Source of the DNA: Lactifluus volemus
Lineage: Eukaryota > Basidiomycota > Agaricomycetes > Russulales > Russulaceae
Direction: 5' to 3'
DNA length: 64,000 bases
Assembly (NCBI GenBank): GCA_022376515.1
Contig: WTXI01000060.1
Span: forward strand, 1 to 64,000
Below, one piece after another: positions 1 through 9,949 of this stretch. A program made the position numbers and the translations under genes. Every line of letters starts with the position of its first letter. Position 1 is the first letter of the stretch. The notes under the pieces were generated by a model. The model was not told the DNA's origin. It saw nothing but the letters and a program-made list of their open reading frames with translations, and searched no databases.

Positions 1-343
1 CGAGTTGCGGGGAGACGGTCCCTCATCGCGTCTTTTATGCCATCTAACAATGGTGACGCAAGATACTGAAATTGTCGAACAAGTCAGTAACCCTATTTAT
101 TTTGTCAAGATCATAAAACTTCAGCACAGTATCAGCCGACTAGAAGTACCGCCTCTGCCGTGCGACCGTCCCAGACGTTTGGACTATGACATACCCGCTC
201 AAGAGCCAACTGGCTCTTGGGCAGATGGCTTTCATTGCGTCTGTCTCTCAAGGTCAAATTGTTCTTGATAGTATTGTTAGCGAGCCCATGGAAAAGTAAC
301 AACGCAGACAGTTCTGCTGCTCCAGGAGAATATGATTAGAAAA
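1..343. other. no gene supported
   Basis: No reading frame here shows a recognisable domain or splice-supported continuation. The longest plus-strand frame (5-268, 87 codons) has no family signature. It is probably the edge of accessory intergenic DNA leading into the NLR array. Confidence 0.5.
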
Positions 344-604
344 TCATTCTACAATTTCATGATGGCGGCCGGAATGAATCAGTCTGGCACTGCTCTTCTG
401 GGGCGGGGCCTGCTCCTGTCGGCTTTCTTCCCATCGCCGGACGACGTAATCCACAAGCAACAGGAAGCTAGGCCCGTACAGCAAAAGAAGAGGGATTAAG
501 TCAGCAAAGGGATACAAACCACAAAATATTCCGAGTACCGCGATGGCGGTCAAGGACTTGACACCAGCATCGAGGATGCCTCCCCACATTTTTCCCTCAC
601 TCAA
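344..604 (-). CDS. hypothetical small membrane protein or fragment
   Basis: An 86-codon frame with two hydrophobic stretches, at about residues 17-33 and 35-52, then a charged, Glu/Arg-rich tail. I do not recognise the family. The hydrophobic block followed by a basic-acidic tail would fit a two-pass membrane hairpin, or the 3' exon of a larger membrane protein whose upstream part is lost. No convincing upstream exon is visible between 605 and 800. It lies next to decayed repeat DNA, so it may be a relic. Confidence 0.25.
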   Translation of the reverse strand: MSEGKMWGGILDAGVKSLTAIAVLGIFCGLYPFADLIPLLLLYGPSFLLLVDYVVRRWEESRQEQAPPQKSSARLIHSGRHHEIVE

Positions 605-1096
605 GAAGGTGAAGTATCTGGAGAAGGATGGGGTACGATGAGCGAAGCGCTAGTCTGACCCTCGGATATCTTCTACGGGATTGACGATCGTCGCACGCAC
701 TGCGCGCTCGATGCGGTTGTTATCCTACTTGCGTACGCGCTGGAGCGTGGAGACGTCCACTTTGAGGAGGAGTACTGAGGCGTGATCGGAGACATGGAGT
801 CACTCAGAAATTAGAGGCCTGGGGATGCACCGCCATCGCCTTGACCTGCCACCGATATGTTGTGAATCGATCTGAGTGACGTTAATAGATGTATTTGTTG
901 CGCAGGTTACCGGATAGGAATAAGGTGCCGGGTTTGCGTGGAAATGTGAAAGATGCGTAGGAAAGAAAACGGCGCGGCAGCACGTTTTTCCCTCAGATCT
1001 CACAAGTCAGCATCGACGTTGAGCCTGGGGAATTAGAGTTAACCCATGCCAGGCTACCATAGACTCCGAAACACATTGTGTTGGGATGCAACATAA
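605..1096. other. no gene supported
   Basis: I see short frames on both strands but no domain, no consistent intron pattern and no match to the repeated units downstream. The homology to the BTB gene begins only near 1097. Confidence 0.4.
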
Positions 1097-1345
1097 TGGG
1101 CCCAGGAGCAGGAGCAAGTCACGTTTGTGAAGGCCAGAGGTACCAGTTTAGGAATTGAGAGAGTCGAGGTTCAGGCCGTTCAGGTTGGAGACGCTAGGTG
1201 GTGGTAGAGGTACATGGGAACGTTTGGCAATAGAGCTAATGAACGAGCGGCAATGACTGGGACGGTCACGGTGGCATACGCGAATGAGTGGGGTGGTTGA
1301 ATGGGTTGTTCGCGGTTATCGGGGCTATGCTGCATTGGCGTTGAT
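1097..1345 (+). pseudogene. 3' remnant of a BTB-domain gene (copy 0)
   Basis: This stretch aligns by eye with the 3' third of the open BTB gene, around 25120-25390. It shares the GAGCAAGTCA motif, the AGAGTCGAGGTTCAGG motif and the GCGAATGAGTGGG motif. It has no open frame and lacks everything upstream, including the BTB fold itself. It is followed by the same leader repeat that precedes the other NLR genes. This suggests another NLR-BTB unit once lay to the left, of which only the tail survives in this window. Confidence 0.65.
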
Positions 1346-1360
1346 CCTGGCACCTACATT

Positions 1361-2022
1361 CAGTAACTACTTGGCTTTTCTTTTTCAGAAATCACTCGCT
1401 AAGACGCTTCCAACCAGAGACACGTCGATCGGTACTGTATTCCACATCTGGAAGTAGGCCTCCAAGTCTGTATCCTGCAATTGCAAACCCATCACCCACG
1501 CTTGGCTGTCTGGGGAAGTCTTTGCTCGAGTTGGTCGAAATAGCTCATTATGACAGAAAGCAGTACCTTTTAACCTACATTCATATGTGCGGGATGTTAA
1601 CAAAGACGCGCTTCGACTGTCAGAAAGCATAACAACCTAGGTAGAGTGTAAAGATGGGATAGTCCTTAATGGAACAGTGTGTGGATGGTGAGTCATACTG
1701 TAGCCGTGTCGCATGAGGGGGAACCGTACCCTTTCTTGTTTAGCTATCGTGCATTCCCTCGCGCTCTAAGCAAGCTGGCACCTACCTCCAAAGTGAAGTA
1801 AACCATGAAAACGGTAAGGAGACAAGGTGTCGACTCGGAGTCGGTACGATTCACATGAACTGGTCAATCTCGGGCGGAAGTGTGACGGAAGAGTTCTACG
1901 GCGCATCCAAGGGCGCAACGCCACAGTACGCCTACCCCTTTCTCTCCTCGGTTGCCTGCACCTCTCAACTCTTCCTTCCTTTTTACCTCCGTTTCAATCT
2001 ACGAAGGAAGCGCATAACTACG
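1361..2022 (+). repeat. NLR leader repeat, copy 1
   Basis: Non-coding sequence shared with the regions upstream of the second and third NLR genes. Landmarks are a pyrimidine-rich tract ending in TTTTTCAG near 1380, a block containing CGATCGGTACTGTAT near 1428, a block with CTTGGCTGTCTGGGGAAGTC near 1501, and a block starting ACCATGAAAACGG near 1802. It presumably contains the promoter and 5' UTR of the first NLR. No long upstream frame is conserved among the three copies, so I treat it as regulatory or spacer DNA. Confidence 0.6.
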
Positions 2023-5000
2023 ATGGCTCCCGCACAAGAACCCACAGCGGTTGTTCCGGATTCGTATGCCAATCTCATATCGGATATTCCTTGATCGTTC
2101 GTAACTATCATTACAGCCCGGATCCTCAATTATCCGCAATATCGTACGTCAATCAGTTCCATCTCATTTCTGTCCTTGTTCACGTAGCTATCTTTGAACA
2201 GCACTCAAGTCACCGACACGAAGCGGGCTTACTTCAACTCCAGGTCGCTAGTACGAATCTCAGTGATACTCCTCTAATATTACGAATTACCTTTTCGCTA
2301 TCAGTCCTCAAAGCACGTAATCTTCCCCCTATCAAGAACCGCCTTGGGAAGGAAAGGCGGTTCTATGTCACTGTGACTCACGGCGCGAGAAAATGCCAGA
2401 CACGATCTATCCAGAGCATAGGGCAACGCGTGGAGTGGAACGAGAACATCGACGCCTTGTGAGATATGTGGAACTTTTTACTCCTGTTAAAATTAAATCT
2501 CTTGCAGTGCTGTAAAGCCACTCTTCAATATCACCGTGTCTCTTTATGCAAAGAGCACCATCCACAAAGACGTCCTCATTGGAACGAAGACGATTTCCTG
2601 TGATACTCAACGTGGGTCGTCGTTTTCTTATGATTACTATGCGTCTAGCTGAGCATCCTAGATGTAGAACTTGACATTATTTTGGATAGTGTTGACGGAC
2701 GTCCAAATGAGTCAGGCGCACTCTTAACGATCACTGTCACTGCAAACAGCCAGATGGAGATGTCAGGTGCTACTCTTGGTCGCGCAGAAGAATCCATCAA
2801 CGCTATGGAATCATGGAGCAGTGCTGTCGATGTCATCAAGCTGGTGATGGATGCTGTCGGTCCGATCGCAGCAGTATGCCTAGTATCATTTTGCCTGTCC
2901 TTGTCTGAGCTGACTCCCGTTCTTCAGTTGCAACCCTATGCAAGTCTGGCATGGAGTTTGCTCTCAAAGATCCCAGAGGTGCGGCTCCTTGAGTTGTCAG
3001 GGTACACGGGACATTCATTCTGTTTTTGCCTCGCTGTCAGACTCTGCTACTACAGGTTCAGCGTGACGACAATGTCAGAACACTCTTTCAGGCGATACGC
3101 GATGCGTTCGAATTCGCAGAAGATGCCGATGCTTTGAGGAATATCAAGCCCGAGTCTAGGCAAGCACGGATCCTGGAGGAGATGCTGCAGTGTGTCTCCG
3201 AGATTGGGAAATTTATTGAATTGTATGCGAAGCATATTGGAGTCGGTGAGTCATCTTGACATCTCTCCTTGGTAATTGTAAACATGTGATTTGTAGGAAC
3301 GCGGACGTGGAAGAATATATTCGGCCAAGTTGACGGAGAAATAGAAGACTATCGTACTAAGCTGATCCGATTGCGAGACGATTTCCTTGCTCGTGCTGCG
3401 GTGACTACCGAGATTACTGTGCTTGGAATACATGACGACGTGAGTGACGTTACTCTAGCCCAGTAGGAGTTATTTGACTGAATGGAGCAAATCCACAGCT
3501 GAGGGCGATGTCATCCCAAGTGATAGACGCTGGTGTGTAATTCGTAATTCTAATGGTAATAAGAACAACCGAACTGATAAGGGACACACAGAAATGGGGG
3601 CTATAATCAGAGAATTGCCTTACAAAGGAGGCTGGCGGCTCGGCGATAAGAATCGCTGCCTTCCAGGCACGCGTGAAGATTTCTTGGAGCATATCGTGAA
3701 TTGGGTCGAGAATCCGGAATCCGAACGTGGCCTTATTCTTCTCGGCCAAGCCGGCACGGGAAAGTCGTCGATTGCTCATGAAGTGGCACGTCGATTCGAG
3801 AACAAGTATCTCGGCTCTTACTTCGCATTTTTGCGAAAGGAGCAATCTAAAGACGAGGCTTACCAGCTGTTCACGACACTTGCTCGGGATCTTTCCGATC
3901 GCAATCCTGGATTCAAGCTCGCTCTCGGGAAGGTGCTCAAGAATAATTCGTCTCTTTCTGGCACCCGAGACTATCATACACTTTTCGAATGGCTCCTCCT
4001 TGAGCCGCTGAAGAATGTGGAAATTTCGGATCCAGTTCTTATTGTCATCGATGCATTGGATGAGAGTGGAGATGCAACCGGTGAAAATGGATTGCATACA
4101 TATTTTGCTCAACACCTTCCAAAGCTCCATCAAAGTTTCGTGTATTCATGACTTCAAGGGCAGAGGATGGTATCGAAGCTGCCTTCGGAGAAGCCTCATC
4201 TATCGACATGCTCTACATGGACGACGTCAAACTGGCTGCCAAGACGGAGCAAGATATTTGCGTATATCTTCGGCACAAGCTTCCTCCCGACGTATTCAAA
4301 GACCATGGTATGAAACTGGCAAAGGCAGCAGAGGGCTTGTTTCAGTGGGCAGCCGTTGCGTGCGGGTTCATAAACAGGCCCCCTGCTAGTTTCGGATTTA
4401 GCAAGAAAAAGTGCGTGCAGCGCCTGTTGGGACACTCTCGAGATCACAATGGACAAGATCCGTTGGACAAGTTATACGAAGAAGTTCTGGAAGGTTACTT
4501 CAAACCGGATGAAGCACAGAGCCTATTTCGATCGGTGATGGGACAACTGTTTGCTGCGATCAAACCTCTCTCCCTCCAATCCTTAATCGCTTTGCGACGG
4601 CATGCTCCCATCGATGACCCCGAGGATCCCGATCCGGTTCTTGAATTGCTTCGTCATCTCGGCTCTTTGCTGACTAATGTCACGTCATCTGATCAAAGTC
4701 GACCCATCGTTCCTCTCCATACTTCATTCCGTGACTTTTTGACCAATAAGAAGAACGATGCATTTTATGTCGACCTTGACGAAGCGCACCATCAGTTGGC
4801 ACATTCCTGCCTTGGTCTAATGCTCGATAATCTCAAGTTTAACATCTGCAAACTGGAATCGTCGTATATCGCCAACAGCGACATCCCAGACCTTCAATCT
4901 CGAATTTCCAAGCACATTCCACCTGCTTTATGGTATTCCTGTGTCTTTTGGGATAATCATTTAGATCATGTTGCTTTCGAACACGATCTGTTCACGAAAC

Positions 5001-7549
5001 TTCGGTCATTGTTCGAGAACAAATTTCTATTTTGGCTAGAAGTCCTTAGCATTAAGAGAAATGTGGGCCTTGCTACACCGGCATTGTCATCTCTGAAGAC
5101 CTGGTTGCGATCTGACCAGCAGAATGTACGTACAACCTACATTTGAAATGTGACATGTAGTGACTATTACGAAAAGTTGGGACGGCCATCCCAAACTGAG
5201 GTAGAGAATATTTTGGCATTTGTGAATGATGCGTCCTCGTTTGTGCGATATTTCGGGATGGCAATAGCAAGGAGTACTCCACATATCTATGTCTCTGCTT
5301 TGCCCTTCGCGCCATCCTCTTCCCACATCCTGAAGAACTACATTCACCTATTTCCTCACACATTGTCGTTGGAACGAGGGCAGCTCCTTCATTGGCCAAC
5401 ATTGGAAATGACTATTCCAGCACATGACGACCCAATCTACTCTATTGCGTTCTCACCAGATGGGCAGCGGATAGTCTCAGGCTCTCGAGATCACACGATT
5501 CGGGTGTGGGATGCCACAACGGGACATCTCGTGGCGGGCCCATTTACTGGACACAGCGATGATGTTAACTCTGTTGCATTCTCGCCAGACGGGCAGCATG
5601 TTGCCTCAGCCTCGGACGATCGCGCGATTCGTGTGTGGGATGCCACAACAGGGGAGGTCGTCGCGGGCCCGTTTATTGGACATACCGGTTGGGTCAGATC
5701 CATTTCATTCTCACCGAACGGACAACGCATAGCATCTGCCTCGAATGATCGCACAATCCGCGTTTGGGATGCTTCAACAGGGGAGGTTGTAGTGGGCCCG
5801 TTTACGGGTCACACTGATGGTGTTAGATCTGTTGCATTCTCTCCAGACGGTCAACTCATCGCCTCGGCTTCTTTCGATCGCACGATTCGCATGTGGGATG
5901 CCACAACGGGGGAGATCATTGTGGACCCATTTACTGGACACACCGATAGTGTGATTTCTGTTTCATTCTCACCGGACGGACGTCGCATCGCCTCGGCATC
6001 GGACGATCTCACAGTTCGCGTGTGGGATGCCACGACCGGACAGCTCGTAACGGACCCATTCACTAGGCACACTGATCGAGTCTGCTCTGTTGCATTCTCC
6101 CCAGATGGGCAGCGAATTGCCTCGGCCTCACGGGATGTCACGATTCTCATGTGGGATGCCATAAGTGGAGAGGTTGTAGCAGGCCCGTTTAATGGACATT
6201 CTGATTCGGTGAACTCTGTCGTGTTCTCACAAGATGGTCAACGCATTGCCTCAGGCTCTGCAGATCACACAATTCGTGTGTGGGATGCCACAGCAACAAC
6301 ACAGTTCGTGGCGGATCCGTTTACCGGACACACCGATTCAGTCAGATGTGTTGTATTTTCACCAGACGGGCAGCACATCGCCTCGGCCTCATCGGATCAC
6401 ACGATTTGCGTGTGGAATGCTGCAACGGGAGAGGTGACAGCTGGCCCATTTACTGGACACACAGATTGGGTCAGATCTATTTCATTCTCGCCAGATGGGC
6501 GGCGCATCGCGTCTGCCTCTGACGATCGCACGATTCGCGTGTGGGATGCCGCGACAGGACATGTTGTAGCCGGCCTGTTCACTGGACACACCGATTGGAT
6601 CCTTTCTGTTGCATTTTCGCCAGACGGTCAGCGCATCGCTTCGGCTGCAAGAGATGCTACGATTCGCGTATGGGATGCTGCGACGGGAGAAGTCATGGCA
6701 GGCCCATTTACCGGACACAGTCAGGTCAATTCTATTTCATTTTCGCCAGACGGGCAGCGCATTGCCTCAGGCTCGGGCTCGTCCGATCGCACGATTCGCG
6801 TGTGGGATGCTGCAACCGGACATGTTGTGGCGGGCCCATTTACTGGACACACAAATTCCGTCTCTTCTGTTGCATTTTCACCAGACGGACAGCGCATCTC
6901 TTCGGGCTCACACGATGACACGATTCGTGTATGGGATGCCCTGACAGGACAAGTCGTGGCGGGCCCATTTACTGAACACACTGATGATATCAACGCTGTT
7001 GTATTCTCGCCAGATGGACAGCGTATCGCCTCAGCCTCGGACGATCGTACGATTCGTATATGGGATGCCGCAACAGGAGAGGCCATAGAGGGCCCATTTA
7101 CTGGACACACAGATTGGGTCCTTTCTGTTGCATTCTCCCCTGACGGGCAGCGCATCGTCTCTGCCTCGGGAGATCGCACAATTCGTGTGTGGGATGTAAC
7201 AACAGGAGAGCGTGTAACGGACCTATCTACTGGACACCCAGAATTGGCGTTTTCTTCGCTGGGCAGGCAACGCAATCCCTCGGCTTCCCAAGGTCGCACG
7301 GTTCGTGTGAAGGAGGGAACAGATGCCGAGAAGATCTATTTCACAGACGAGCTCCCGATCAATGATGATGGTTGGATGTGTGGAGAAGAGAAAGAGCTTC
7401 TTTTATGGATTCCTCAGATTCACCGGCCATATCTTCATAGGTCTAATACTGTCTGGATTGCAGGCAAAGATTATACCGAGCTTGATCTTTCAAACTTTGT
7501 ACATGGATCAAATTGGGCTACTGTATATGTTCACGGTTCTTCTAAATAG
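2023..7549 (+). CDS. NLR 1: C2-helical-NACHT-WD40 receptor, two frame breaks
   Basis: Intracellular STAND-type receptor of the fungal NACHT-WD40 family (HET-E/NWD-like). The start ATGGCTCCC at 2023 is conserved with copies 2 and 3, and the intron positions match copy 2. Domains in order are a C2-like beta domain (coding from about 2211), a helical segment (about 2690-3440), NACHT with P-loop GQAGTGKS near 3750 and Walker B LIVIDALDES near 4040, and WD40 repeats 5423-7234. The conserved C-terminal tail contains DDGWMCGEEKELLLWIPQ. Relative to copies 2 and 3, one base is missing near 2226-2229 in exon 3. Relative to copy 2, one is missing near 4132-4136, just before the TSRPED sensor motif, which produces a stop at 4149-4151. 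The last degenerate repeat is three residues shorter than in copy 2. It is either a pseudogene or a victim of sequence errors. Confidence 0.85.
5423..7234 (+). repeat. 14 tandem 129-bp WD40 repeats in NLR 1
   Basis: Fourteen consecutive repeats of 43 residues (129 bp) follow the pattern H-T-D-x-V-x-S-V-A-F-S-P-D-G-Q-R-I-A-S with W-D near the end, plus a fifteenth degenerate one. Repeat 7 is one residue longer (WDATATTQFV), repeat 11 has an altered length, and most others are identical in length. Framework residues barely change, while a few positions vary strongly from repeat to repeat. Confidence 0.9.
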
Positions 7550-7813
7550 AGGTTAAATACAGTATACTGTGCACTCAGGCTTTACGCTCGAATGCTGTTT
7601 CCTAGCATCAGCGAGTCTGTTTGAATACGTCAATGGCTTCAAAATCTTCAATTATTCATGGTGCTGCCAGTGCCTTGCCTGGTCCGAGTCCGTCTCCCAC
7701 TGGGAGCCTGCCCAGACCGAACTTTACACTCTGCCACTTATTCTAGTTACGCGTTTTCAGGGACAGTAACGTTCATCACTCCCACTGGCAAGTTAGTACA
7801 GCAAAACTATCAT
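7550..7813. other. NLR 1 to BTB 1 spacer
   Basis: This is 3' flank of the first NLR. It does not resemble the 3' flanks of copies 2 and 3, which are similar to each other (15500-15720 and 23930-24130). No gene is supported. Confidence 0.4.
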
Positions 7814-8815
7814 ATGCTATCAACAGGACCAAGATGGCTCGGATCTCCATTTGACGAGGCCGATGCGGATATCACCATGTTGATCTCCAGCTCTATAGAT
7901 AACTTGGACTTCTGCGTATATGGGGCCATCCTGTCAAAAGCGTCACCCGTTCTCAGGGACATGTTCACTTTGCCCATCCGCCTTCTCCTGGCTCTTGCGT
8001 CGAACTGGAGGACGACGACGACGACAAAGACGTCGACTACAAAAATGGGTTGCCCGTTGTCCTTCCAGAGAGCACTGGCAGTGCCACACTTCGATCCTAC
8101 TGTATGCGATCTATCCCGTCTAGTCACATACGTCGCCCTCAAATTTGATGGGCCTGAGCACAGAACTTGCGGTAACGATAGTCACGGTAGTGTGGTGCCC
8201 TGGACACGCTGACGGAAGCATTGGTTCGTTGCGGACAAGTACGAGATCAGCAGTCAATGTCACAAGCTCACAGCACGTTTGATGGCGTACCCACTGATGA
8301 CGTGTCTACCCCTCCGAGTCCGCCTGTTCGAAGTCGCTTATTATTTGCGTTCGCAGGTACTCCTGCAGTCTGCGGTGGCACGCTCTCCGTTTCACTGACA
8401 CTCGGGTCGCTCGGACGACACGTCGAAGTCGTCGACCTCGTCCCGTTCATCGTCGTGCGACATTTTATCGAGTATCCGGCGTGGCGGCGCGTGAATTTGC
8501 GACGGACGAAGACGACTTTGCGGAGGTGTTCTTGCCTGGCTGGTTTACGTGTGGGCCAGTGAACCGAGGGACAGGAGCAGGAGCAAGTCACATTTGTGAA
8601 TCCAGAGGTACCAGTTCGGGAATTTGGGAGAGTCGAGGTTCTGGCCATTCAGTTTAGAGACGCTAGTGTGGTGGTAGGGGTACATAGGAGCGTTCGGAAA
8701 TAGAGCTAATGAACGAGCGGCGATTACGCGAATGAGAGGGGTGAGTGAATTGGCGAAAAACGTTGTGCGCGCGTGGTCGGGGCTATGCCGTGTTTTCGTT
8801 GACCCTAGCACATAC
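7814..8815 (+). pseudogene. decayed BTB-domain gene (copy 1)
   Basis: It aligns along its whole length with the open BTB gene at 24367-25529. The start ATGCTATCAACAGG corresponds to ATGCATATCAATAGG there. The BTB core is readable (PFDEADAD, then DNLDFCVY, then ILSKASPV and RDMFT), after which the frame shifts near 7975. The block DDDDDKDVDYKNGLP follows in another frame, and the frame shifts again near 8093. A TAG stop lies within the P-V-x-S-H-T segment near 8120. The 3' end is lost and replaced by the NLR leader repeat. The several independent lesions argue for real decay here, even if one or two are sequencing errors. Confidence 0.75.
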
Positions 8816-8816
8816 A

Positions 8817-9949
8817 TTCAGTAGCTAGGTTTTTCTTTTTCAGCAATCACTCTCTAATATGCTTCCAACCAGAGACTAGGGAAATGCCGACGTTGTCGTC
8901 GGCCACCTTGCTTGCGGACTATGCAGGTTGCAAGTAGTGTGATGTATTGATCGGTATAAAGACCGGACTTTATAATTTGTACATTAACATACACACTCGA
9001 ATCTTTTTTGACACGGATTTGGTACAATACCCACCAGGAGTGGTTCAGCGTGGAAGATGTTGGTCCACTCCGGACCTTGCGTGAACTTGAACGGCTGGAT
9101 CGCTCGTACTGCACCGACTATTGATAACGCTCAGGTATTCTACGACCATTAGTGCTGAGCACCGCACTGTCACCACTCATCAAATGACCGAGATCGAACA
9201 AATCTAAAGATCGTGACAAAATGAGGAGCCCGTGGGAACACATACAGTAGAACGGGCAAGTCGGAAAATCAGAGTTAGGTATACAGTATTTCTTATGTAA
9301 CTTTTTGGTCACAGGCGACCTTGCACGCAGGTAATGCAAGCAAGGTAACATGTCGATCGGTACTGTATCCCACATCCGGAACTTGAGTAGGTCCATGTCT
9401 GGACCCACGCTTGGCTGTCTAGGGAAATCTTTGGTGTAGAATTTCCTCGAGTTGGACGAGGTAGCTCATTATTACAGTAAGCAGTATGAATCCTTATTCG
9501 TATACTGTACTAGCGCATCATTGCTGCTTGTTAACACCTTGCACTAGTGGTGCAAGATGATGACAAACATGGAAAGGTATGGGGACGAGGCTATTTGGTG
9601 AAGTGACTTACTCCGGCCTTGATCGCATGATCCTGGAACCGGTGGTTTAGCTAAGTCTGCATTCCCACGCCCTCTAGGTCATGCTAGGCACTGGCATTAC
9701 CAGTACTGACCTCCCAAGTGAAGTAAACCATGAAAAGAGAAAAGACGTCGACTCCGAGTTGATATGATTCACACGAACTGGACAATCTCTAGCGGAAGTG
9801 TGACCGTAGGAAAGAGAACAAACAGTACGCCGCAACGCCACGCGCTCCCACCCCTTCCTCTTCGTCCTGGGCGCCTCGTTGCCTCCACCTCTCAACTCTT
9901 CCATCCTTATTACCTGTATTCCAATCTACGAAGGGTGCCTATAACTACG
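8817..9949 (+). repeat. NLR leader repeat, copy 2, with an insertion
   Basis: It carries the same landmarks as copy 1: the pyrimidine tract ending TTTTTCAG near 8842, the CGATCGGTACTGTAT block near 9353, the CTTGGCTGTC block near 9409, and the ACCATGAAAA block near 9728. It is longer than copies 1 and 3 because roughly 450 bp interrupt it between the AACCAGAGAC and TGTCGATCGG blocks. It presumably carries the promoter of the second NLR. Confidence 0.6.
8905..9346. mobile_element. candidate TIR (MITE-like) insertion
   Basis: This segment lies inside the leader repeat of unit 2 and is absent from the matching place in units 1 and 3. Its ends are inverted: ACCTTGCTTGC at 8905-8915 and GCAAGCAAGGT at 9336-9346. 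Further imperfect pairing continues inward (GCAGGTTGCAAG against CTTGCACGCAG). It is about 442 bp long with no recognisable transposase. No target-site duplication could be fixed, because about 25 extra bases sit to the left of the inverted repeat. Confidence 0.5.

Noticed and set aside
5423..7234. Regular 129-bp direct repeats resembling a satellite or CRISPR-like array
   Set aside because: The repeats are in frame, encode WD40 blades and have no distinct spacers, so they are protein-coding repeats.
6721..7299. 192-codon minus-strand frame opposite NLR 1
   Set aside because: It is the antisense shadow of the WD40 repeats, with a repetitive Cys/Pro/Ser pattern and no domain.
8268..8648. 126-codon minus-strand frame
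   Set aside because: Lies antisense to the decayed BTB copy 1 and has no recognisable feature.
9530..9560. CTTGCAC...GTGCAAG small palindrome as a terminator or operator
   Set aside because: Seven-base arms in a eukaryotic spacer are not evidence of function, and it is absent from the other two leaders.
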